A stretch of DNA of 64,000 nt, taken from NCBI RefSeq assembly GCF_003945595.2, contig NW_024104356.1:660781-724780 (forward strand). Direction: 5' to 3'. The position numbers were made by a program, and so were the translations under genes. How positions within the stretch are numbered: the stretch's first letter is position 1; the number at the start of each line of letters is the position of its first letter. Positions 50,046 to 61,800 of this stretch are shown here, one piece after another. The stretch comes from Pipra filicauda. Its lineage: Eukaryota; Chordata; Aves; Passeriformes; Pipridae. The notes beneath the pieces were generated by a model that saw nothing but the letters and a program-made list of their open reading frames with translations, was not told the origin of the DNA and searched no databases.

Positions 50046-51405
50046 TCTGTAACGTGCCCATGACCTGGTAAGCAGCTGACACATTCCACCCAGCAGCAGT
50101 TCTCCACTCTGCAAAGTGATTCCTGCATCCAGAGAGTGGGCGATCCTTCAGCACAATAAAAGCCTAATTGCTAAATATCCTTTTATTTCTTATCTTCGTG
50201 CCCAGTCCTCAGCAATATATTGAACTGTCAGAAGGTAAGGGAGAGGAGGAAAATTCCTGATTAGTTTGCTTCTTATCAGTCACTGAAACAGGCTTGTAAG
50301 AGGAGAGGCAGCACAAGAACTGGAGTAAAACAGACACAAGTAGGTCCACGCCGTGCGAGAATCATAAGGATGTTACATGAGGGAGGGAGAAAGAGATCTA
50401 ACACCTTGAGGAAAAGATACTGAGTTTAAAGAAATCTGCCCATAGGAAACTTGCCTGACAGCTGAGAAAAAGAGAACTCAGCAGATGACAAATCCATGGC
50501 CAACACTTCATGTCTCCTTGATCTTTTCTTTTAAGAGCAGCCATGCTTTTTCCAGCTGCTTTTCTTCATCCTTTTTCCTTAGGGTCCTTTCGGCCCCCAA
50601 AAAAAAGTTTTGGCAGAGATTTTCTCACCTGCAGGGCTTGTCCTTCTCTCCCATAACTGTGTTGGACAAAGAAACATCACACTTTGGAGGCCAGCTAGAG
50701 AGATGCCTAAGGAAGCATTGCATGGAAATTACAACAGGGATGGATGGGGCAGGATTAAGAACTTGCTACAGAGAAAAAGACTGAAAAGTTCTTCCAGGAA
50801 CATTTTATTTAAAACGTTGGTCTGCCTACAATTTAAGCCCATGCCTGTTCTGCCACATATCCAGTTCCATCTCACCAACATGAACACACCGAGGAGGATC
50901 TTAAGCAACCCAGACTAACAAGATTTGTTCAAATGTTTCCCACAGGAGAGAGCTGAACCTGGCCAACTTCTATTGATCTTTCACCTGTACCTGTGTCAGA
51001 CGACTTAGTAAAATACACTGACTTTGTGTTGCCTTTATTTGTTGACCTCACTGGATTTCACTGCTACAGCTCTACTGTCCAAGCCATGTGTATGCTTTGG
51101 CAGGGGGTGAATAACTTCTAAAATGCTGACATCTGCCCCATGTTTTCTTAGCAGGGTTTGGAGTTCAAGGGCAATCTTTACTTTTGGGAAGCTGTGGGGA
51201 GAAAATTTTTGACTGAGACACAATGACTCAACAAACAAAAGGCTTGAGCTTGAAATGTGAGGTATACCGAATTCTTCCCCTTGCTAGAAGGGCTACAGTA
51301 ATTTTTAAGAGATAAGAAATCATGTAAACTCGTACAACCCATCCCCACCTTCCTTCTATTTGCTTTGCAATATTCAAGTTATAAATATTTAAAGAGCTTT
51401 GTGTA

Positions 51406-51439
51406 GCAAGAGCAGTCACAAGGCAAGAGCAGTCACAAG
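51406..51439. repeat. 17-bp tandem duplication, two copies
   Basis: GCAAGAGCAGTCACAAG occurs twice in perfect tandem. Confidence 0.9.
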
Positions 51440-51750
51440 GCTTGAATTCTTCAAAGCCTTTCTGACTTTCCACTGACCAGTTCATTTAGAAATTATTTTG
51501 CCCTGTGAAGAAACATCTGTCATTAGTCACCATTGGCAAAGTAGTGACATGAACATGGGGGAAATACCCCATTTTGACATGGTGCTTCTACAGACCCAGG
51601 GAGCACAGATATTGACAGAAAAGAACAAGACTAGGATAGGAAGCATTCCCATAATCCCCATTCTTCTAGACCAATAGATGAAACAGATGTCTTTATGTCA
51701 TGACCTAAGTATCTTTAAGCAGTTAGCACACCCCTAGAATGTTTTTCTTA

Positions 51751-51775
51751 CCCATCCATCCATCTATCCATCCAC
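51751..51775. repeat. Short (CCAT)n run
   Basis: CCCATCCATCCATCTATCCA with one T interruption. Confidence 0.8.
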
Positions 51776-53699
51776 CAAAAATGCTACCCTACTTTTTTCT
51801 CAGGTCCAGCCTAGGTGATCCAAAGACCCACTTGTTATTAGAAAGGACACCAAACAGGACTGAGCTACTGCTTGGGTAGATATCCATGGGAAACTTGTAT
51901 TTCAGATCCTATCTCGAAATGCTAAATTAAGACTTTCCAGCTGAAGATTGTTGTATATGAAATTTGACAATACAAAGGAGGTGTTTACCCTGTGTGGGTT
52001 ACTGGCTACAGCTCACATGATGGACTGAAAGTTGCTGAGAGAAGGTAGGTGTGACTGTTTCTGCCATAAATGTGTGTCTGACTTGGCAAGAAGATAACTT
52101 TTTTTCTGCAGTAAAAGGATATAAAAGAATATTTTGTCATAATCTCTGCACCAGGATGGAAATACATCAAAATAAATCCAAATGAAAATTGCCAGCTGGT
52201 GACAGCTGGCAAGGAAAATTCTGGAGGAGAAAAATGGTTGTCTTAGTTTTTCAATTCTTTATTTCTTCAAATAAAAGCAAGTTGAGATCGTGTGATGGAC
52301 CAGTGGAAGATTCAGAAGTGTAATGTTGGTCTTCATAAGAATCCCCTTCTCTGGAAGGAATATTTTCATCTGTCCCACTTCCAAAATGGATTAACCAGAA
52401 GTAGTATAGTGTGTCTCCTGGTAAAAGATCTAAGACAAACATCCTTAGAGTTAATGACTTAGCCTTAGATTAGTCTCCCAGGAGAGAAAAAAACACTGGT
52501 CCCCTTTTCTAAAACATTCTAAACTAATCATATAGCTGTGATAATTAATGATTTATCTTTTCAGTGGACAGAGAGAACAGATGAGAAGATTTATAGCTTT
52601 ATTACATCTCCACTTTGATATCTGTAATTTCATAAACATGGTACTCATGTTGAGTGTTCATCGAAGTAAATAATAATGCATTTTGAAACCATGTAGAAAA
52701 ATGGATAAATGTTCCATGACCACAGGTCTTCAGGGGATGGCAGAAAGCAGCTTGCTTTCAAGGGCTAGTTTCATATAATACAAGTTCAAATTATGCACAA
52801 GAGATTTACTTGGTGACTGCGGCTTTTTCTCTTAGCAACTGGTCATGACCAAGACTTCAGTATTCTCAGAAGTGTTCAGTATGGAATATTTATTTGTGAA
52901 TTTCTTAAGCAAGCAAATTCTGTTCCTCTAATTATTAGTATCTCCAACTGTTTTAGAATACTAATACTTCTTGACTTTTTGGCTAGCCTGACATCAGTAT
53001 ATGGGAAGCTTTATGAATTTTGCAAGTCTCTCTTGTAAAACAAAACAAAATAGATGGAACGTTACTATTTTGCTCTCATTACCACCTAACTTAAAAATTC
53101 ACTTTAGAAGAGAGAAAAAGATCCTCTAATGGTACCAGTCCTTCACCTTTGACTATAGCATAACCCTAGAGAACAAAAAAGGTTACATCTGCTTAAAGCT
53201 TAGGATAAAGTGTTGTGAAACAAATTCCACTTCTAATTTCATCCTATGCTGCATTTTCTCACTCCTAGCTGTAAGTGGATTTGCACTGAAGAAAAGTTTT
53301 ACTTCATGGCCATCATCAAACGTGACTCTCACTGATTTGAAATCTTTGTGGAGCACCTTTCCAAGAAAGGCTAAGCCTCCACAACTCTGAGGGAAACCCT
53401 CACTATCTCACTACATTGGCCCCTTCACTAGTTGGTGTCCTTGCTGCCAGCAGCATTGCATTTCAGCGGCATATACTTTTCCACACGGAGAAACACAAGT
53501 AGCAGGTGCAGACAAAGTTTATTAGACCTGTCTCCAAATCAACATACAGATGAAAAATATGACACTGATTTATTGTTTACTAATTATTGTGCAGATTCAC
53601 ATAATAGAGGAGAGAAAATCCTCTGTATCTTTAATGACTGATAAGCCAAGAGTCATGAGGAATGAGGAATGAAAAATGTAATCTAGATACTACCACCAA

Positions 53700-53800
53700 A
53701 GCAAAAAGAGTAAATTTCTGGAACAGATGGCCTGGAAAGTTTGTGAAATCTCCGTCATGGAGGGATATTAAAAGCAGTCCAGGCAAAGGCCACTTTCAGT
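53700..53800 (+). mobile_element. Diverged CR1 LINE fragment, sense
   Basis: 'tggaacagatggcctggaaa' then 'tgaaatctccgtcatggagggatattaaaa' parallels the CR1 segment 'tggaacaggctgcccagggaggttgtggagtctccatccttggagatattcaaaa'. Old and truncated at both ends. Confidence 0.55.
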
Positions 53801-54099
53801 TGAACTGCCATTGTCTTGGCAAAGGTCAGTGCAATGAACTGCCTCTCATGATCCCTCCCATCTGTTTACCCTGTTCTCTGAAACACTCAAGATGTATTTG
53901 CACACAAGACGCAGGTGCACTAAAGTGTTCCAAAGGCATGCAGCTTTCTTGTAAATAGTTTCTCGACATATTGCCTTGTCTACACTTCTGTGCCCAGCAG
54001 CTAGAAACACCTAGGCACCCTTGGGATGCTTTAATAAACACCCTGACCAAATCTGCTTCAGAAACAACAGCCCATTTCTCCTGGAGAGCAGCATGCTAG
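53801..54099. other. Non-coding stretch
   Basis: Nothing recognised. Confidence 0.4.
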
Positions 54100-54560
54100 A
54101 CCTTCCCGGGACATAGCAGCCATAAGATGACAGCACAACCACAGGACACTCTCAGCCCCGAATCTCTGCTGCCAGGTCAAGATCTCCCAGCACACCTCTC
54201 CTGTCCCGGGCCAGACGTGAGGGAACTGCAGCTATCCTGTTGTCCGCCACCACTGCTGAGCGCGTTTCTCTCCAGCGAAAATGACACAAGCAGCAGCCTC
54301 CTGCCCTCCCCGGCTGGCCGACCCCAGCCTCCCCCCGAAGGCAGGGAGGAATAGCTCTCCACAGTTGACTCCTTCGTTCCAAGGCAGAACTCAAGTCGCA
54401 GCAGACTCATTTGTTTGCTTATATTTAGAAAGAGGGGGTGGAAGGGAGGAAAGGAGGACATGAGACGGGAGATACACAAACTTTTTGTTTTCACGCAGAG
54501 CAAGAGCACCCTCTGCAGCTGAATGCCCAGAGAACAGGCGGGCTCTGAACAGGAAGGTGG
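54100..54560. promoter_or_regulatory. CpG-enriched patch, possible regulatory element
   Basis: About 15 CpGs in 460 bases, including GAGCGCGTTT and CCCGGCTGGCCGACCCC, in otherwise CpG-poor DNA. Several overlapping frames on both strands are open here, as expected from the GC content. It could be a small CpG island or a relic of a GC-rich element. No TATA box or splice donor stands out. Confidence 0.25.
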
Positions 54561-57500
54561 ATGCCTCCAGCTCTGCCCACCTCAGGAAAACAGATTCAAA
54601 CCTGTTAAACAGACCAAGGCACGTGTAGGCTTCCAAGTGTGGAAGGGCCTGGGGTTCAAGGCAAGGTCACAATCACTTTGATTCATCACAATTCTGACCT
54701 GGAAAGGTATTTGTACCAGCTTCAAGGGCTGAGAGTAGGCCAAGGCTGATCTGACCTTTCAGTTATTGCAGTGTTCCAGACATTAAGTGTTGGAGCATCA
54801 CAAGGTGGGCTTTCCTATACCCAGAGGATCAGAAAATCAGAGTTGTCTTGGATGTCATGAGACTTCACAGGAATGCAAAATTATGTTTCATTTGTTTATT
54901 GGACTCTGGGTGGTTTTTTTCATTAACTTGGGTTTTTCTTCCTTATTGCAGAAGTTAGAAGATTGTTTTCTTTCTGAGAAAGTGAAAGCCAAGAACCCCG
55001 TCTTATGAAGAACACATGAATCTCAAAGCTGCAGTTTCATGGTAGCAACCAAAAACTGAGGAATGAGGAACACAGCTATTTGTCTCCCCCCACCACTTCC
55101 CAGCTTCACTTAGGAATATAGTTTTATATCCCGCTTGCATTAAAGATTAGATTTTTTTTTTTTTTTTTTAGAAACAAAACAAAAGCCCCTCTTCATCTTT
55201 CATCTGACCTTAGAGGCAGTGAGGAACTTCTCTGCTGCAGGTTTACAGACCCTCTGTTGATTGTTGATTGAAGGAAATATTGTGAATTTCACATCCAGGG
55301 CCATACTGGATATCTGCAATAGCACAGAGATGTGTGGGGATGTATTGTGATGCAGATCACCAAATCATATCCTCTCCATAAAATTATCCATATCCATCGC
55401 ACAAAAATATCCTAGCTGTGATGAGAGAGCTAAAACTTTCTATGGTCCTAGTGTAACATTTTCTACAGCTTTTCCTGACAACAAGGGAGCATAGGGCAGT
55501 TAATAAACAGACTAGGGTCTGGTTTATTAATTAATTATGGGCTAAATACAACTAGAAAAGCCTATTTATGTAGGGGGACAGTGTTTCCTTGGCATGTATA
55601 TTTAATAAAATGTTTTGGCTTTTCCTGTTGAATCTCAAGAATTAAATTATTTGAGGTCCATGAGAAAAGAGGAGCGGACAACCATTAGCTTTTGGCTTGG
55701 AGCAGAATTGGTCTGTTTTTCCATTTTCAACAATAAGAGGTAAAATGGCACTTTTGAAACTCAAATTCTTCACTGTGAAAGAACCAAAGCCATTTTGACA
55801 TTGTTTTCAAGGACACTCATCCAGCCACCCGATATCTCTGAGCTACACATCACTAGAGCATCAAAAAGAATCCATGTTCCTTGTCAGCAAACACTAGCAT
55901 CTTGTTGTACCTGGTCACTTGTGCAAAAGTCCCATAGACATCAACAAGTTATTTCTTGTGAAATTGTTTCAGATCTATTTCTGAGGGGAAAGTAGACTAA
56001 TGAAATAATAACCCAAAAACCCATTCTGTGGTTTTTTAGAGCTAGAATTTGATCCAGTTTTTCTCTTTCAGTGTAATAGACAATTGCAAATGGACTGACT
56101 GTTCCTGGACTCTTCTTCAGCAGAAATATAAGCTGAATTTTGATGACAGCTGGGACCCATTTGGCTTACTTGGAGATCTGAACCATATTATAATAACTAG
56201 AAATTACACAGCTGAACCCAGGGACTCCAGACTTCTAAATGCTGGACTCAGACCTGACTCATGTGTTGGCTGATCTCGTGTTCAGAACCATGAACTACCC
56301 TTGCTGTTGAAAGGACAGGTTGGCTTGAAATGGACTAAAGTCATTAGGTTCCATTGTATTTCCTTCTGCATATCAGCATACCCAAAATGCTGGCATATGT
56401 CTTCTCCCTCAGAACCCTTGCATCTAAACATGAACTGAAAGGCCTATAATACTCCTTTTTCAGCTCACTTCTACACACATTTTGCCTTCATGACGGGTCT
56501 TGGAAAGATGGACTATGCTTTCTGCAGCACAGTTGAACAGGCTCCTGTGGTAGGGCTGTGAACATGGCAACATGTCTATGTCTTCTTGAGGCCAGGAACT
56601 TCACCTACATCCTGCAGGTGCTCTTGCTGCTCTCCCACAGCACTCCCCAGATGTCAATCCAGGAGGAACAGAGAGGATAACTTGGAGTCAGTCTCCTGCT
56701 TGCGCAGACAAAAGCACCAGGTTTTCTGAAGGGACAGAATAGCTGGTGCTACTGGGAAAGTCAGGAGGCCACTACCATTTGAATGCTACAAGAAAAGCAT
56801 GCTGAGATTTTTTTCAGTGCTGCAAAAAGTCTGGAACTGTTTTGTTCAAGCCGGGTTCATTGATGCCCTGCTCATCTCTTGCACACACACGGAGCTGCTT
56901 GTCCCTAGTTAGTTTTCTATGCAACTTATCCCTTAAGCAGGTGCTCTGGTCACAACCTCAGGCAGTACAAAGCCTCTCATCCCAACAGGGAGCAGCCCAG
57001 ACAATCCAAGCAGAGAAAAGCGCTCCTCAAACCACAGGGATCTGACTGTTCTTTTCATTTAAATTCTGTGTTCTTTTTGCATAATACCTCATTTTGCATT
57101 TCAAAAGCCAAGCCCTAACCTTTCTTCTTGCAGGTAATTAGCTGGAAAAATGTCAATAAGTCCCAGTGTCTTTTTTGAAGCCCATAAGGAGTTATAATAT
57201 TCCTGATCCAGCTCTGTGTATCTCCTCATTAAAATCAAAGGCATCCTCGGCAGCTGACCTTGATAACTGCATAGGGCAAGTTCTCCTTGATGTGTACCTT
57301 AACTTTCTGATTTGGGGGTCATGCATTGGTGATGCTCTATCCACCATTAGGTGGAGGAACACTTTCAAGGAAACCATGGAATCACAGTGCCACCATACCC
57401 TAGACAAGGTGAGGCAGCAACACTGAATGTTCACCCACCAAACGTCATCTGCAGACACCAAGCATCCTCCATCTGAGTTTCAGCATGTTCCTTCAAAAAG

Positions 57501-57731
57501 GCCTGATTATGGTGCTGCCTGTGTGGCCTCAGCAGCGGCTGCTGGGATCACAGAAAGCAGCCTAAAATCATGGGTGGCTATGGTTAAAGAGTAGCTACAC
57601 AAGCCTCAGTTGCAACAAGAGGGGATTGTAAATTGAAGAGAAATAGACGCGTTCCAAAGGGAAAACATGAGATTCCACCCATGTTTAGGCTGTGCCTAGT
57701 TGACAAGGATAGTTAGGCATAATTACCTTCA
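54561..57731. other. Non-coding stretch
   Basis: It includes an 18-T run (55152-55169). Near 56190-56262 ACACAGCTGAACCCAGGGAC is reminiscent of an antisense MIR core. An acceptor at 54951 is followed by 18 codons and a stop, not linked to any other exon. Confidence 0.4.
55152..55169. repeat. Poly-T run
   Basis: Eighteen T in a row, followed by GAAACAAAACAAAAG. It may be the tail of an antisense insertion but no body was recognised upstream or downstream. Confidence 0.85.
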
Positions 57732-57850
57732 ATTTTCAGAAGAAGGGAGGAAAACATGGAGGTTAAGATTTTTGTCCAAGGGCACTTTATGTTACACAGT
57801 GTTTCAAAGATCAGCATTTTGAGTTTGGACTCTAAAGCACTGGTTTCAAA
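57732..57850 (-). mobile_element. MIR-like SINE relic, antisense
   Basis: GGAAAACATGGAGGTTAAGA followed by 'tttttgtccaagggca' and 'ttacacagtg' follows the antisense MIR order 'ggaaactgaggcacagagaggttaagt..cttgcccaaggtcacacag'. Its edges coincide with splice-like sites (acceptor TTTTCAG at 57739; donor CAG|GTAAGT at 57874). Confidence 0.55.
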
Positions 57851-58734
57851 ACTGGGATTTGAAAGGGTTTTCAGGTAAGTATCTTTGGTAAAACAAAGAA
57901 TGTCACAGCCCAGAAAACCAGCACAGGCTTTCTCACTCCTGACAAATAGTATTATTCTTTGGGCCAACCAGATCTTCTCTGAGATGCCTAATGTTTGTCA
58001 CAATTGAATGACTAGCATATCTATCACTACTACAAGTGCAAGTGATAAAAAGTAAATAATTTCTCTGTTTTCCATTTTATGGAATTCTGATAGCTTCGAA
58101 GAAGTTAGTTGAGCAATTAGATGTGCATTTTACATGCACACTTGCACATCTATACTGTCTAGAATCTGGTTCCAGGCTAATGCTTGCCAACAGTATTGGG
58201 CCACCAGTGTTTAAGTAGGATGCAATGTGGCTCACATTCAAATGATATGTCTCACTTCTATACTGATGGTTTCTTCTGTATGTCCACATCCAAACAGCAA
58301 CACTGCCAGCTCCCTGCAGCCCCTGCTGTCCAAGAGCTACTGTGTCTCCTGGTCATCCAAGGCAAGAGACCTCTCTCTCACTCCAAAGCCAGCTTACATG
58401 ACTCCAAATTTTGCCCTAATTTCCATAATCAAACTGGGGATGTGTTTGGATATGATTTCTTCACTCTGTAGTCTCTCCTGTCATGGCCACATGCTCCTCA
58501 TTTTGCATGACATTTTTGCTTGCACAATCAATCCTTTGTACGTGCAAAAGCTCACATTTGTGCTTGCCAGTCAAGCAAGCCATTGTCCGCTCAGCCTGTC
58601 TTTGTGCTTGCAAAAATTCTAGGGCAAATGCAAAGGCTGAACAGAAGAGCCTTTGGGACTCCCAATTTTCTTAGCAGCCAAATCCAAATGCATTTCTAAC
58701 TCACAACGACATCATTGCAGTGAATGCAAGCACA
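57851..58734. other. Non-coding stretch
   Basis: Nothing recognised beyond short ORFs. Confidence 0.4.
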
Positions 58735-58811
58735 CATCCATCCATCCATCCATCCATCCATACATCCATCCATACATCCATCCATACATCCATCCATCCA
58801 TCCATCCATCC
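58735..58811. repeat. (ATCC)n microsatellite with ATAC interruptions
   Basis: About 19 tetranucleotide units, with CATA replacing CATC at three evenly spaced places. It produces artificial open frames (IHPSIHPS and DGWMDGWM type repeats) on both strands. Confidence 0.95.
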
Positions 58812-61800
58812 CAGCACAAAGGCAGAAGTCCTGGTCCTGTACAAGCTGATGGGAGCCCTCCCTCTGTTTTCTGAGAGATGCCTGAACATCCCTGGACTTC
58901 TTTTCAAGTCTCCCTTTAGCAGAAATGATGCTCCTCAGTTGCATGTGCTTTGCCACTTGCAGCAGCAGAGGCAGCCACATGACCCAAAGTAATTAAGGCA
59001 CCGAGCACTCCGACCAGCTTGCTGTCGCATTCTGTTTGGTCACAAAAGAGCAGTCATGGACCATTTCGACCGAAAACAGACCTGAACACAGAGACTTCAT
59101 TGTCCTGAGGCCAGAAGAGATGGCTGCTGGGAAGAATTTGAAAGGCATAGGTTTCAGTATGTATGTTGCTTTTCCATGAAACTATATACACTTTTGCAAA
59201 TTATAAACTGTTTCCTGTCTATGTTCCAGCACTTTGGGCTCAAATTAAAATCTCCTTAAAATTGGACCAGCAGGAGGGGGAAGAAGGAGGAGGTGTTTGC
59301 TGGAGTTCTTGAGCAAATGGGAGGAATTTAAGGTCTTGTCCTCTGTAATTCCTCCCCTGTAAAGGAATGTACTTCACCAGGTTGCTACATACTGAAATAA
59401 ACTTGGCAGCAGTGAGAGAAGCAATGTTTTCCTTCAGGTTTTTAATGCTTTTGGCTTGGACTGCATTCTCATTGCTTCTTCCTATTGCATTCTCCTGCCT
59501 TTCCATCCAGGTGCCACTTAACATACTGGCCATTTTGCCCAGGGACACAGCAATAAAAGAAACCATTCTACCAGGCTGTGATGTTTTTCTTCCCCTTTGC
59601 CACTGGCGACCAGCAGGCCTCCAGGCACCAGGCACTGGCCAAGGGATAGGTAATGTTTTATATGCCCCTTGCATGGAGTTTGCTTGAATACCAATTACAG
59701 CCTGGGGTGCCTCTGTCCCCCCAAGGACTGAGAACATCTGGAAGCATTCACAGGCCAAGAACAATCTGGCTCAAGTCCCAAATTGGAGGGAAAACAAATC
59801 AGGGAGCCCAGGAAGTCATCAAATTGAGGTTCACTGAGGCACATCAAGGACCTGTCTCCGATGTTTCTTCTCCTCTCTCTGCTGTGTCGTGGGAGTGCTA
59901 TGAGGTGAAGAGATCCACCTGTCTGCTGACCCCATACTGTGCCCCTGCCATCACCGGGGATACTGTCATTCACACAATGGACCTATTTCTTGGACTACTT
60001 TCCTTCTGTCTTCAAGAAGGACTCACTATCCTGATCTCAAAATCAGTATTCCAACATTTCAAGCCTTGAACTTTTCCAGCCTTCTGAAACTGGTGTCCTG
60101 TTTCCCAGCATCAGATTTCCCAGTGCATCCTGGGTGCCTTGAGAGAGCAATAAGCCCCACTGAGACATGGACAGGCACTTCAGCTCACAAGGAAGGACTG
60201 TTCTCTCTAACACCAGTGCTCAGTCATGGCCCATCTTCAGGTACCTCTTTCAGCCAGTGGAAACCGTTCAGCACCTGACAGAGGATTATTCAGGCCGTGC
60301 ACTTTACATTCTGATGACCATGTGATGCCCTGAGAAACTGATCTGCCTTTGCTGACGTTGCTCTGGAGGGATGGACACTCCTTTCCAAATTGATGCTGCA
60401 ACAGTGCCTGCACCACAGTGCAGGCAGAGTGCTCAGTGGCAGCTGGTTGGGAGAGCAGAGAATTCAGCGCACAGTAACCCACCCCACTTCTGAGGTGAGT
60501 TTTCTAGGCCATGTTGGTCTGTCTGGATCAGTACTGTGCTCTAGACCTCTGGTTTAAAAGCTGAAACTCAAACAACTGAGGAAACCAAAGAGAATACTTT
60601 GGTGTAGAAGAAAATATGGACTGGTCTTCACGATTTTTTCCTGGTAGTTGTGATCATAATGAAAAATTATGCCATACCAGAGGCATCTATGGACCAAATA
60701 TGTGCATGATTTATAGCCCAGCATGAGTTCTCAGTTCAGATTTGCATCCAAGATTACAGAAACCAGGAACAGTCTTTCTAGGGATATTCTCAGAGGAAAA
60801 CAGTGGGGAAAATGTGGAGAAAGTTTTGGATTATTTTCTTTGGCTTCTGTTATGTTCCACACACACATAAAGGCAAAGAGATGAAGACAGGAAGTAGGCA
60901 GTTAATATGTTGATTTGCTACTCTAATTGGAGTAGCAGAGTCCTACGAGGCATGCAGCACAACTGTGGTCTAATCCCACCTCAGCTTTCCGGACTAAGTT
61001 CAACTGCAGCAGACCATTGCTTCATTTGCAGATGGCTCAGAGTAAAGTACATTTCAGAGGAATAGCAGCAGAATCTATGTCCTCCTAATCTGGAGTAGGG
61101 AGAGGAGAGGAGAGGAGAGAGATTTTGCAGTGTCTGATGCGTACAGCTCATGCTCCCATAGGACACTGGCCTTGGTAACTCCAAATCTTGAGCTTTTCAA
61201 CATGGTGGGAACAGCAATCTGTGTTTCTTTAAGTCATGCTGGGCAGGGGGTGTTACTCTGCCAGCTCTGTTTGACCCCTGTTGGTTTACCTGATGCCCCC
61301 CCTTGCACACTCGTGTTCATAACTGAATATTGTTCCTTTCTTTTTTGACATACCTGCAACTTCAAAGGCAGAGTAGATGGTTGCTCTCATGAATCCATCC
61401 CAGGAGAGAACAAAGGAAGAAACAAAAAATCTGGTGGAGAGAGCATCCTATAGCAAGCATAAAGGAGGCGAAAAGTCCTCTACCAGGACACAGGTATCGT
61501 GATAGACAAGGATATATATTCATTTCAGACAATATAAATCAGGATTCAATTGTTTCAAGTTTTATGTGGGGACTTTCATGGCAACAGATAGGCTTGTAGC
61601 CTGGGAGACTAAGACAAGTCCATATATGAGGTCATCACAAGCAGATACAGAACCAGCAAAAAAACTGTTTCTCTTCCTGTGTTCGCAGCTGGCTTCAGCT
61701 CTGCTGCTAAGGTTAAGCAACACTGAGAATAAAGAAATTCCTTCATTTTTGCAGTTTCAGCTGGAAGGTCCAGAGATCTGAACTCAGCTAAATAAGCCAA

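Larger units (their letters stand above)
50046..53699. other. Non-coding stretch
   Basis: It contains a 17-bp tandem duplication (51406-51439) and a short CCAT-type run (51751-51775). No gene recognised. Confidence 0.4.

Noticed and set aside
54952..55008. Very strong acceptor followed by 18 codons and a stop, AATAAA at 55604
   Set aside because: Too short to judge and no linked exon.
58653..58992. ORFs with IHPS and DGWM repeats
   Set aside because: They are translations of the (ATCC)n microsatellite.
59240..59764. 174-codon minus-strand ORF overlapping a 106-codon + strand ORF
   Set aside because: No family recognised and no splice or polyadenylation context; both strands being open suggests composition rather than coding.
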